DNA from: an uncultured Anaeroplasmataceae bacterium
GTDB taxonomy: Bacteria; Bacillota_I; Bacilli_A; Acholeplasmatales; Anaeroplasmataceae
Length of the DNA: 64,000 nucleotides
Assembly (NCBI GenBank): GCA_910584005.1
Contig: CAJTXR010000003.1
Coordinates: 62,001 to 126,000, forward strand
Reading direction: 5' to 3'
The notes under the pieces are model-generated. The model saw only the letters and a list, made by a program, of their open reading frames with translations, ran no database searches and was not told the DNA's origin. Below, in pieces: positions 42,758 through 52,800 of the stretch; position 1 is the stretch's first letter; every line of letters begins with the position of its first letter. Position numbers and translations under genes: made by a program.

Positions 42758-44043
42758 AAAAATTAACGATTTCAGCTCAGATGGTTGTTTTATTTTTATT
42801 TGTCATTTTATTTTCTGTTTTCGCTTTCTCAAGTATTATATTTTCAAGAATTAAATACATTGCAGAAGAGGAAATGTATTCCCGTTTGATTACTTATTCT
42901 ACATTATTAAACGCAAATGATCCTATAGTAGATGTGGAATTTAGAGATATGGACGTTGCTTTTATTTGTATCAAGGACAATAAAAAATTTTATTCTACTG
43001 ATATTTTAAATTATTTAAATGAAAATGATTTTGATAAGTTATTAAATCAAATTAAAAATGAAAATATAAAACCAATTCATACAGGTAAACTAAGAAATTA
43101 TAATAAAATTAATGTTTATTACGCAATCACAATCTTAGATAATGGAAACACTACATCTTTAGTTCTTACAAGCAATAAATATGTAACGAATGTTGCAAAA
43201 AATACTTCTCTACAATTGATTTTAATTTTCTTCTCAATTTTATCATTATCAGTTTTAGCGATTGCAATTTGGGGGAATCAATTTGCAAGAAGAATTAGAA
43301 GAATTCAAAACCATATTTTGTATCTACCAAAGGAAGGATATCAAACCGTATATACAGATGATGGTTTAGATGAGATAGGAGAATTATCAAGATCCGTAGA
43401 AAGCATGCGTAGTGAAATTCGAGCAAATGAACGTACCAAGCAAGAAATGCTTCAAAATATTAGTCATGATTTAAAAACGCCAATTGCTGTCATAAAATCT
43501 TATGCAGAAGCTCAACAAGATGGTATGGTTGATGAGGATAGCAGTAAAGTAATTATTGCTCAAGCAGAAATATTAAAAAATAAGGTCAACCGTTTACTTC
43601 AATATAACTCTTTAGAGTATTTAGAAAAAGATCGTGAATTTGAAGATGTAGATATGAAGGAAGTTGTTGAAGAGGTAATTCAAGGTTATCGGTTCCAAAC
43701 GGATTTGATTATTGAACTTGATTTAACAGAAGATATTTTCTTTAAAGGGTATCGTGAAAATTATTTTACGGTTGTAGATAATATTATTGATAACGCAAAG
43801 CGATATGCAAAAACTAAAATTAAGGTTGTATTAAAAAAAGATCGTCTTCGGATTTATAATGATGGAGATCCAATAGATGAGCAATTCATTAAAAATTCTT
43901 TTAAACCTTATGAAAAGGGTAGCAAGGGCGAATTTGGTTTAGGCATGTCGATTGTGAAAAAAACGATAGATTTTTTTGGTATGGACTTGATTGTTAAAAA
44001 TGAAGCAATCGGAGTTTCCTTTATTATTACAAGGAAAAAGTAA
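42754..44043 (+). CDS. Sensor histidine kinase
   Basis: The 429-residue kinase has a first membrane helix at about 8-30, an extracellular sensor of about 120 residues, a second helix near 155-175 and a HAMP linker. The H-box is NISHDLKTPIAVIKSYAEA, the N-box VVDNIIDNAKRYAKTKI and the G-box FGLGMSIVKKTID. Four-base overlap with the regulator gene. The sensor shows no recognised ligand-binding motif. Confidence 0.95.
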   Translation: MKKLTISAQMVVLFLFVILFSVFAFSSIIFSRIKYIAEEEMYSRLITYSTLLNANDPIVDVEFRDMDVAFICIKDNKKFYSTDILNYLNENDFDKLLNQIKNENIKPIHTGKLRNYNKINVYYAITILDNGNTTSLVLTSNKYVTNVAKNTSLQLILIFFSILSLSVLAIAIWGNQFARRIRRIQNHILYLPKEGYQTVYTDDGLDEIGELSRSVESMRSEIRANERTKQEMLQNISHDLKTPIAVIKSYAEAQQDGMVDEDSSKVIIAQAEILKNKVNRLLQYNSLEYLEKDREFEDVDMKEVVEEVIQGYRFQTDLIIELDLTEDIFFKGYRENYFTVVDNIIDNAKRYAKTKIKVVLKKDRLRIYNDGDPIDEQFIKNSFKPYEKGSKGEFGLGMSIVKKTIDFFGMDLIVKNEAIGVSFIITRKK

Positions 44044-44055
44044 GGATGTGATATT

Positions 44056-45600
44056 TTGACTCAAAATGAAAGAAGAAGTATTCCAATTTGGAAAAGAATT
44101 ATTTTATTTATTGTAACGTTGGTATTTTTTACTTTACAAATTACTTTGTTTGTAGTTATGTTTCAATTAAATTTTTCTGGCCAAATTAATGTTGTCATTT
44201 ATTTGTTATTAGAATTGTATGCATTAGTGATTGTGCTGCATATCATTCATAAGCCGATGTCAGCGAGCTATAAAATGACATGGTCTATATTGATATTGCT
44301 TCTGCCCTTACCTTGTTCTTTGCTTTATTGGTTAAATCATCGGAGTCGCAAACTTCCAAAAAGAAAGCAAATGAAGATTAATTCTGCGCTAAGTGCATAT
44401 CATGGCGATAATCGCGTTATTGAAGAATTGGATGAAATTGACTCAAAAGCTGCAAAACATGCGAAAGTTGTTTTATCAGACACGGGATATCCAGCATATA
44501 AAAATACGAAATACACTTTTTTAGAAGATGGATTTGTAAAATTTGAAGATTTAATTAAAGAATTAAATCGTGCTGAAAAATATATTTTAATTGAAATGTT
44601 TATTATAAGTGATGGTTTTTTATTGGATGAAATTATGCCAATCTTAATGAGGAAAGGGCAAGATGGTGTCGAAATTAAAATTATATATGATGATTTGGGC
44701 TCTAAGGCTACATTGAAAAATAGAACAATTAAGAAGTTTACAAATATACCAAACTGCCAAATTGTGAATTATAATCCCCTAGGATTAAATATAAATCCCG
44801 CTTTCAACTATCGAGATCATCGTAAAATTATTGTGATTGATGGTAGAGTTGCTTATTGTGGTGGTGACAATTTGGCAGATGAATATATCCATAAAAAAGA
44901 AAGATTCGGCTTTTGGAGAGATAATTGTGGTAAATATGAAGGAGAAGCAGTTGCAAGTTTCATCGCAATGTTTATTGAAACTTGGTATATGTCTACAAAA
45001 GAAATTTTGAATATACATTCTTATTTAACAGATTATAAAGTATATGATACAAAAGGATATGTGGTTCCTTTTGGGGATGGTCCATCTGAATCAAAAAATA
45101 CTGGGTATGATACGTTTTTATCGTTAATTACTAGTGCAGAAAAAACGTTATATATTTCTACACCTTATTTTGTTATTGATGATACAATGATTCAAAATAT
45201 TGCGTTAGCGGCTAGAAGTGGCGTAGATGTAAGAATTCTAATGCCAGGTATTCCTGATAAAAAGTTGGCTTTCTATTTGGCTCGATATCATTATCGAGAT
45301 ATATTAAAAGCGGGAGGAAAAATTTATGAATTTTCTAAAGGCTTTAATCATGCAAAAAATATTATGGTGGATGGGAAATACGGCTTTATTGGAACAATTA
45401 ATGTAGATTATAGAAGTATGTTTTTACATTATGAATGCGGAGCTTTAATCTTATTAAATGATGAAATTAAACGGATGGAAGAAGACTTTATAAAGGCTTG
45501 TGAGGAAAGTAAGCCATTTACCTATAAGGATTGGAAAAATCGTTCCTGGTGGCAGAAATTAATCTCTTATTTAGCTTATTTATTCTCCCCAATGTTTTAA
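44056..45600 (+). CDS. cls: Cardiolipin synthase (phospholipase D superfamily), TTG start
   Basis: The 514-residue protein has two N-terminal membrane helices (about 12-36 and 40-60). Two PLD catalytic motifs follow: YRDHRKIIVIDGRVAYCGG and FNHAKNIMVDGKYGFIG. It condenses phosphatidylglycerol molecules to cardiolipin. The start is TTG at 44056 after GGATGTGATATT; no in-frame ATG precedes the first helix. Twelve bases from the kinase gene, so it is in the same operon and probably a target or partner of that system. Confidence 0.93.
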   Translation: MTQNERRSIPIWKRIILFIVTLVFFTLQITLFVVMFQLNFSGQINVVIYLLLELYALVIVLHIIHKPMSASYKMTWSILILLLPLPCSLLYWLNHRSRKLPKRKQMKINSALSAYHGDNRVIEELDEIDSKAAKHAKVVLSDTGYPAYKNTKYTFLEDGFVKFEDLIKELNRAEKYILIEMFIISDGFLLDEIMPILMRKGQDGVEIKIIYDDLGSKATLKNRTIKKFTNIPNCQIVNYNPLGLNINPAFNYRDHRKIIVIDGRVAYCGGDNLADEYIHKKERFGFWRDNCGKYEGEAVASFIAMFIETWYMSTKEILNIHSYLTDYKVYDTKGYVVPFGDGPSESKNTGYDTFLSLITSAEKTLYISTPYFVIDDTMIQNIALAARSGVDVRILMPGIPDKKLAFYLARYHYRDILKAGGKIYEFSKGFNHAKNIMVDGKYGFIGTINVDYRSMFLHYECGALILLNDEIKRMEEDFIKACEESKPFTYKDWKNRSWWQKLISYLAYLFSPMF

Positions 45601-45630
45601 TTATACAAATGAATTATAAATAGAAAGTGA

Positions 45631-45656
45631 AATCCCCTTTTTACAGGGGATTTTAT
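45631..45656 (+). terminator. Terminator of the two-component/cls operon
   Basis: AATCCCC / GGGGATT stem followed by TTATT-rich sequence. Confidence 0.8.
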
Positions 45657-45664
45657 TATATAAA

Positions 45665-45692
45665 AAATACTCAGTCCGAAGACCGAGTATTT
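45665..45692 (-). terminator. Terminator of the pectinesterase gene
   Basis: AAATACTC-A-GTC / GAC-C-GAGTATTT with a CGAA loop and one mismatch; T-rich on the minus strand afterwards. Confidence 0.8.
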
Positions 45693-45708
45693 CATATTGC
45701 TTTTATAT

Positions 45709-48700
45709 TTATGCAGCAGGTTTAATGTTAATGCCGTAATAATTAATAGCATTGATAATATTTTTTAATTGATAAGTTTTGCCACACTCTAATGTGATTT
45801 CAAATTTCATAACTGCATTTTCTGAGCAGATATAATCAGAACCAACTTGAGCTCCTTCACATAATACCTGGAACCCTCTTGTTAAATCAGAACCACTGGA
45901 GGTTTGACAGAATACTTCAATAACAGCAGAACCAGAGAAATTAGTTAAATTAATTTCAACAGTACGACCTTTACCATTACATTTAACACGGTTTAAAACA
46001 CTAACTTCAGCACCTGTAACATCTGCAATTTTTTTAGCACTAGACATTGTATCAACAGTAAAGTGATTTTGTAATTTTCCATCAGCGTTTGCAGCATCTG
46101 TTCCTAATAATTTAACAAATTCACAAGTTCCCCAATTAGTTGCAGAAGTAATATCTCCAGCAGTCAAATCATCTGCATCTAAAGATAAAGCAGTAACAGC
46201 TGGTTTAGAAGGTTGAGGATTATCAGGGTTTGTTACTGGTTTAATGTTGATACCATAATAGTTAATACTTGCATCAGCAGTTAAATAGTAAACATAACCA
46301 CCATCTACCTCACCACTAGATTTGATAGGTTGATCTCCATCTTGAATTGCAGGACAATCAACAACAAATTTAGATGTTCCATCAACAGCACCTTGTCTTA
46401 ATTGACCTGTTCTTGCAGTTGCATTTGAACCAGTTAAAGCAAACACTTCGATCGTATATTTTCCACCATAAGCAGATAAGTCAATTGTAATATAACGACC
46501 AGTTGCATCTGTTGAGCCACCAGTTTTTAATCTTTGTGTTACAGCAACATCTGCACCATCAGCATCTTGAATTGTACGTGCATTTGCATCAACACTAAAT
46601 TTCTTTCCAGTACTTCCTACAATAGTAACGACATCATCAAGTTTAGTTTCGGCAGTAATATCGCCAGCAGTTAAATTATTGAAGTTGTAAGATTTCTTAG
46701 GAAGAACAGCTGCATCTGCGAATTTAACATATACATCATTAGTTTCTGTTAATACAGTTTCATAAGCATATTTAGTCGTGAATTCAGCGTCTGCATAGAA
46801 GCCTTCTAATAATTTTCCAGCAGGAATCATTGTCTTTGGCATTGCAGCTTTTAATTCGCCTTCAGTTAGATGTCCGCCAATATAACCAATATTAGCTAAT
46901 GTGCCAACAACAGAACCATCAGCATTCTTTAATACCACAGAAGCATCTTTAGGCTCCATTCCAGCCCAAGAATCAGCATAAGTTACTTTGCCGTTCTTTG
47001 CAGCAAAAATCTTGACAGGTCTATGATCAGGATTTTCTGTTACTACAGTACATGTATCAGTTAAAGAAGTTGTAAGTGCACCAGTACCTGTATTATTATA
47101 TTCGATTAAATATTCAGGCTTTAAGGTATCTGTAATATTCATCTTACCATAACGGTCATTCATATTCTTTCCTTCTGGAGTAACAACACCAAATGCTTCA
47201 GTAGAGATATGACCACCCAATTCAGAGTTAGAAATGGTAATTCTCATATTGCTTCCCCAAGTACGTGCGATAGAAACAGAACCAGCAGCAGTAGCATCAT
47301 CAGCGATGAATGTACATCCATCAAATACATATCCATAATCAATTGCATCTGTATCTATTGACTTATTGAATCCCTTAGTTGCAACAATATAACCACCATT
47401 GTTATAATTGCCATTTACTTCAGCAGTAGCACCAGCACCGATAGATTTAATATAACTATCATCAAATAATGCAGTAGCATTGTATCCGAAAATGTAATCT
47501 GTATGACCTTCAATGAAGCAGTTGATATAGTATTGACGACCTACTTGTGCATATAAAGTATCATGATAAGAAGTAAACTTACATCCCACGAATGTAGATT
47601 TATCTGCTTGAACTAATGCAGCAACTGCTTGAGAATCAGAAGTAATCTTTAAAGATTCATTATATAATGCGTTTGTATTATAATAGTTCTTAAATGTTAC
47701 AAATTGAGCAACGAAGTTTGTTGCATTTGGACGAATAGAAACTGTAGCAGAACCATCGGTACTATGTACACTTGTTTCGCTTGGATCTAATTTTCCATTT
47801 AAAGCATCAAATTCAATTACAGCAAATTGATTGAATATAGCCTCAATATCTTCGCCTTCCATATCTAGACCAGTTACATCTGTTTCTAGAACAACATTAG
47901 GCATATCAATTTCTACTTTTTCATGATAAACAACGCCAGCAGTTAAAGTAATTGTCTTTGTTGCTTCATCAGGAACGTTAGCTAATTGAATAAATTGAAG
48001 AGCTTGATTAATTGTTTTGAAGTTATAAGTATCTGCTGTTGAAATAGGAGCAGAAGGATTTACAGTAACTTTTACTTCAGTAGCTGCTGATAAATCAGGA
48101 ACTGCAACAATTTCAATTGTATAATCAGCAGTTTTAGTAGTATCTGCTTTATAGGTAATACTAATTGTTTTATTTCCTGCAGTAGTTGTTTCAGGATCAG
48201 CAATTGTATACTCATTTGCATCTAAAATAAATTCAATATACTTATCAGTAGTTTCAGGTAATAAGCATTTTGCTTTTACAACCAAGTTGTCGTGATTGAT
48301 TGTGCTATTTAATGCAAATACCGTTTGTAAAGGTAAAGTGATACGGCTTGAACTTAAAGTGTAATCATAAAGAACAACACTTTCAATTGCACATACATTT
48401 ACTTTATAGCTTTGTGTATATTTAACATCAGCACTTAAAGCATAATTAACTGTAATTGTTTTAACACCAGCAGTAGTTTTAAAATCTTCAGGAACTACGA
48501 TTTCAATAGCATCGCTTGATAATAAATCTTTACGACCATTTTCATATACAAGACTTGCAACTAAGCCTGCAGAATTAAAATCTCTTCCTAATAAGAAATC
48601 CTTTTGAACAGAAGCTAAATTTAATTCAATTTCTTTTGTAGGACCTTGAGGTAATTTTTCAGTTAAAGATAAAGCATTTAATCTGAAAGAAGAAGTTGTA

Positions 48701-49644
48701 ACGATTTCATATACGCCTGCTTCTAATCCAGAAACATTTGTTGTAGGAACAGCTTCATTATTTTTAAGATTTTCACCGAATTTTTGTACTTCAGTAGCAA
48801 CCTCTTTACCTTCTACAACTGTAATTCGATCTAATGAAACTGTACATCCACTAGATGATGCACCAGTACCACCAATGGTAACAGCATTATTTGTTCCTGA
48901 ACCCATTAATGTAAAGCGAATTCTAAATTTACCACCTGTATTTAAATCTTTACGGCTTGCTTCAAAACGAGTATTTGCGTTTACACCGGCAGTACCAAAT
49001 GTGAAACGTCCGATTGTTGTAGTTTCTGTTATTTTAACATCAGATGTAGAGCCATTTAAGCCATCATCAAAGTTAAATACAGTATTAACAGTATCGTATC
49101 CTTGTTCCCATTTTGCAGTTAAGGTAACATTGTCAGTCACTGGAGTACTGAAGTTAAATTGTGTATCACCAACAAACCAACCTAAAAATTTATTGTAATC
49201 TTTTTTAGGAGTTTCAGGCTCATCAAAATAATAATTATCTCCATCTTTTACAGCAGTGATAGAACCATTTGCACTTCCGTTATCATAAACAAGTGTTGCC
49301 ACAGGAGCTTTTTTAACTTCAGTCCAATGGGCATAGATTGTTGTAGCAGATGTAATTTTTGTTGTAGCGAAATTAAATTCACTTCCGCCATCTTTTGCAG
49401 TATACCATCCAGCAAAGGTATATCCCTCTCTTGTTGGATCTGTAGGTTTTGTTACTGTACCACCGTTTTCAACATCTACAGATTTTACTGCAGAACCACC
49501 ATTACTATCAAAAGTTACAGTATATTTTAGTGGATCTTCAGTTTTATCAGGATCTTTTTCTTTTTTACAGCTTGTAGCCATACCGACTGTACCTAAAGCC
49601 GCAGTCAAGCAAAGAAAAGAAGCCAATAATTTTCTTTTTTTCAT
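45709..49644 (-). CDS. Multidomain surface pectinesterase (CE8) lipoprotein with InlB-type repeats
   Basis: The 1311-residue protein has a lipoprotein signal (GMATSCKKEK) and two InlB-type repeats (about 40-185). A beta-rich carbohydrate-binding-like module and two bacterial Ig-like modules follow (about 190-515), then a pectin methylesterase domain (about 520-850). CE8 motifs are visible: FTSYHDTLYAQVGRQYYINC, EGHTDYIFG with the catalytic aspartate, and SIARTWG, where family members usually have LGRPW; the arginine is kept. Two related C-terminal modules each end in INYYGINIKP. It should remove methyl esters from pectin at the cell surface. Transcribed against replication, next to a pectate lyase. 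Confidence 0.9.
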   Translation of the reverse strand: MKKRKLLASFLCLTAALGTVGMATSCKKEKDPDKTEDPLKYTVTFDSNGGSAVKSVDVENGGTVTKPTDPTREGYTFAGWYTAKDGGSEFNFATTKITSATTIYAHWTEVKKAPVATLVYDNGSANGSITAVKDGDNYYFDEPETPKKDYNKFLGWFVGDTQFNFSTPVTDNVTLTAKWEQGYDTVNTVFNFDDGLNGSTSDVKITETTTIGRFTFGTAGVNANTRFEASRKDLNTGGKFRIRFTLMGSGTNNAVTIGGTGASSSGCTVSLDRITVVEGKEVATEVQKFGENLKNNEAVPTTNVSGLEAGVYEIVTTSSFRLNALSLTEKLPQGPTKEIELNLASVQKDFLLGRDFNSAGLVASLVYENGRKDLLSSDAIEIVVPEDFKTTAGVKTITVNYALSADVKYTQSYKVNVCAIESVVLYDYTLSSSRITLPLQTVFALNSTINHDNLVVKAKCLLPETTDKYIEFILDANEYTIADPETTTAGNKTISITYKADTTKTADYTIEIVAVPDLSAATEVKVTVNPSAPISTADTYNFKTINQALQFIQLANVPDEATKTITLTAGVVYHEKVEIDMPNVVLETDVTGLDMEGEDIEAIFNQFAVIEFDALNGKLDPSETSVHSTDGSATVSIRPNATNFVAQFVTFKNYYNTNALYNESLKITSDSQAVAALVQADKSTFVGCKFTSYHDTLYAQVGRQYYINCFIEGHTDYIFGYNATALFDDSYIKSIGAGATAEVNGNYNNGGYIVATKGFNKSIDTDAIDYGYVFDGCTFIADDATAAGSVSIARTWGSNMRITISNSELGGHISTEAFGVVTPEGKNMNDRYGKMNITDTLKPEYLIEYNNTGTGALTTSLTDTCTVVTENPDHRPVKIFAAKNGKVTYADSWAGMEPKDASVVLKNADGSVVGTLANIGYIGGHLTEGELKAAMPKTMIPAGKLLEGFYADAEFTTKYAYETVLTETNDVYVKFADAAVLPKKSYNFNNLTAGDITAETKLDDVVTIVGSTGKKFSVDANARTIQDADGADVAVTQRLKTGGSTDATGRYITIDLSAYGGKYTIEVFALTGSNATARTGQLRQGAVDGTSKFVVDCPAIQDGDQPIKSSGEVDGGYVYYLTADASINYYGINIKPVTNPDNPQPSKPAVTALSLDADDLTAGDITSATNWGTCEFVKLLGTDAANADGKLQNHFTVDTMSSAKKIADVTGAEVSVLNRVKCNGKGRTVEINLTNFSGSAVIEVFCQTSSGSDLTRGFQVLCEGAQVGSDYICSENAVMKFEITLECGKTYQLKNIINAINYYGINIKPAA
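49170..49238 (-). repeat. 69-nt stretch identical to 2174-2242
   Basis: Second copy of the InlB-repeat DNA shared with the endonuclease I lipoprotein gene. Confidence 0.9.
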
Positions 49645-49691
49645 ATTTATCCTCCTTTAAATTGTGAATTATTATTGCATAATTCAAATAT

Positions 49692-49730
49692 ATTTTATCA
49701 TATTTACCCCTTCTTTGTAAAGCGTTTACA
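49692..49730 (-). promoter_or_regulatory. Pectinesterase promoter with palindromic operator over the -35
   Basis: On the minus strand -35 TTTACA (plus 49716-49721) and -10 TAAAAT (plus 49692-49697) are 18 bp apart. Plus 49716-49730 reads TGTAAAGCGTTTACA, with perfect six-base arms around GCG, as in LacI-family operators. Its spacing is one base longer than a canonical CcpA cre. Binding would block the -35. A similar site lies at the pectate lyase promoter. Confidence 0.65.
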
Positions 49731-49746
49731 CATAGAGAATAAAAAA

Positions 49747-49783
49747 GAATTCTTCTAAAAAAGATTTTTTCATAGAAGAATTC
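49747..49783 (-). terminator. Terminator of the pectate lyase gene
   Basis: GAATTCTTCT / AGAAGAATTC arms with a long loop; TTTTTTATTC follows on the minus strand. Confidence 0.8.
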
Positions 49784-49802
49784 CATATTTTGACAAATAT
49801 CT

Positions 49803-52800
49803 TTAATTTGCAATGTCGATTTTAATATTATCAATACTAAAACTACGAGCAGTATCCGCATTTGCTGTTTGGAACATAATTCCTTTTATCGCATTCGTAT
49901 AGGATAAAGCAATTTTTTCTCCATTGATTTCAATACTTGCGGTGCCAGTATCATAATCAATAATAAGAATGATAGAATAAGTTTTATTCGCTTCCATTGC
50001 TTTTGTTGCGATTGGAGTAATTGTAGATCCATCGGTTGTGTATCCTAATACTTTGTCTGAATTTGTTCGGATTCCTAAATCCGTATCCCCATCTAAGAAA
50101 TGAATCATCGTCCAACTTCCGCTACTCTTTTGAGGAATAAAATCTAAACTAATTCGCACCTTTCCGGATTGGTATACTTGGTCAAAAATATAATATCCAA
50201 ATGTAGAAACTTTAGAGGTATCTATTACCTTAAGCATTCCGTTTTCTACTTTCATATAATTAGTAGTAGTAGAACCTGTATCCGTACTTGTGCTATTAAA
50301 ACTATAAGAGAACCCTTTTGTTGTTGGTGCTGTTAGACTATATTCTATTTGTGGAATAGAGATTGAAGAACTGAAATCTAGGGTTACAACATTTTCCCAG
50401 GAAACATCTTCTTCAGTTGGCGGAAGAATAGGATCAGGAGTTTGGCTTCCACCAGTAGAAGATTCAGGAAGGCCTTTCGCGTTAGCTTTTAAAACTCCAG
50501 CATATGTTTTACAAAAATCAGGAATGGTATTGGTATCTAATAGAATTTGTACATCAGAATATCCCTCTTGATTGTAATAGAATAGTTTTGCATTTGTATC
50601 AAAATTACTATAGTCTGTTTTCCCATCTGGTTTACAAGTGCTAGAAACAGTTTGAGTTCTAGAAGTGACGGTATTTCCTTTTTTATAATTTCCGGAAGTG
50701 GAAACATTGTTATAAATGTTATTGTATGATTTAATTACACCACCAGAAACAAGCTCATAAGGGTTCTTTCCGCCATCATAATAATTGTTTTCAACAAACG
50801 CATAACAATTTGCTCGAATACTATGACTATAGCCTGTAGATCCATAGTAATAATTATTATAAATATGAATATTGGCTTGGCGAACCAAAGGCAATCTAGA
50901 ACCTGCTTTATTATAATAATTATGATGTAGCGTTATATTATATTGCAATGCAGAATCTCCAGACCCAATTAAATTTGTTTTATGAGTACTATTATATTGC
51001 GTATAACTAATCGTTACATTGTGACAATATTTAACATCTGTAGATCCATCGCCATCTCCCTTATCTGCTTCATAGCATACATCCCAATGATTAACACCTA
51101 AATCAAAGGTACAATTATGAATCCAATAATTTCCATGAGTTATATCCGAAGAACTTCCTTCAAATCCAACCGCATCTTCGGTATAGTTATAGAACCTGAG
51201 ATTTTTCACTTCAATTGAATCGCTTTTCTTGAAGGTAAATCCCCATTGGAATATAGAAGCATCTGTTCCAATTCCTTCAATGGTAATATTTTGTCCTGAA
51301 ACCACATCTAACATATTATAATAAGAATCATATTCATAGGTTTTAGAAGAAGATGCTTTTTTAGAACGTAAGACTTGATTGGTTAAGCCATTCAATTGTG
51401 TAATTCCTTTCGCTAAATCTTCAGACATTGAATTAATTCCTTTAGAAATGATTTCTTTTTCATTTAATTTTGAATAATTGCTAGAACTTCCTTCATCCCA
51501 ACCAGAAGAATCTGTTGTATATTTAAAGGTGTTTTCTAGATTGGTTTGACGGGCAGATGTATTTCCTGTACCATGTGTTTTTTTATTCCACTGGGTCGTT
51601 TGAATTTCACCTAAAATTCTTATATCTAATGCATAAGAAGCAGAAGTACAAGCTTTTATGATATTGGCAAGACCTGTATAAGTTTTAGAACCAATTTTTG
51701 CAGTTACCGTGTTTTTGGTTTGATCTGAAACGTAAACGACTACCGCATTACTCTTTAATGAACCATCATTTTTATAGGCACCAATTCCAGAAGTATTTCC
51801 AAAATGGGCATATCCAGAGCGATCATCTTCAGAAACTTTAAAACTTTGATGTACTGTTTTACCTTCAACTGCAATTTGAACATCGTAAGTTCCTTTAGGA
51901 AGCCCAACAATATCACATCGAATATGATTTCCTTTTTCTCGGATTAATTCTTTATCTACAGGCAGATAGGTTGTTGATAAAGAAGACTTATAGGAAATAG
52001 AGTAATCTGCTAAAGCAACTTGATTCAATTTTTCAAATTCTATAAATAGTCCTTCATTATATCCAGCAGAGGAAGTTATATTTAAAATAGATTCTTCAAA
52101 TTTTGCTGTTAAAGTTATATCACTTTCTATTGGTGTATTAAAATCAAATTTAATATCATTCTCAAACCAGCCCAAGAAAGAGAAGCCTTCCTTTATTGGT
52201 TGGGTAGGTTCTTCTACAAGTTTTCCTTGTTCAACTAGAACCGTTTCTATATCTGTTCCATTTTTAAAGGTTACAGTATAAGTAATGACTGGTTCAAATT
52301 TTGCAACAAGAGTTATATTTTCGGTAATTGCAGTAGCTAAATCAAATGGCGTAGATCCTCTAAACCATCCTACAAAAGTATACCCTTGTTTAGAAGGATT
52401 TTGGATGGTAACGGTTTGTTTATATTGAACTTCTTTTTCTTCAATAAGTGAACCATCTTCATTTGTAAAGGTTACAATATAGGTATTTGGTGTATACTTC
52501 GCTATTAAAATTATATCTTTTGTAATTGGTGTTCTAAAATCAAATTTTATTAATCCATTGTACCAACCATCAAAAGTATATCCCTCTTTTGTAGGCTTAA
52601 CTGGTTCTTGAATTGTTGTTTGATATTCTGCTGAGATCACATTTGTTTTAGAATCGTTTTTAAATGTTATTTTATATGTGTTGATTTTGAATACAGCGAT
52701 TAAATGTAAATCTTGAGTAATAGGTGTATTTAAATTGAAGATAGAACCATTAAGATTCCAGTTTTGGAAGGTATACCCAGTTTTAACTGGAGTGTCTAGC

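Noticed and set aside
48875..49198. Open plus-strand frame of 107 codons inside the pectinesterase gene, and similar frames opposite EndA, gyrA and glnA-region genes.
   Set aside because: They are antisense to well-supported genes, lack ribosome sites and show no recognisable protein features.
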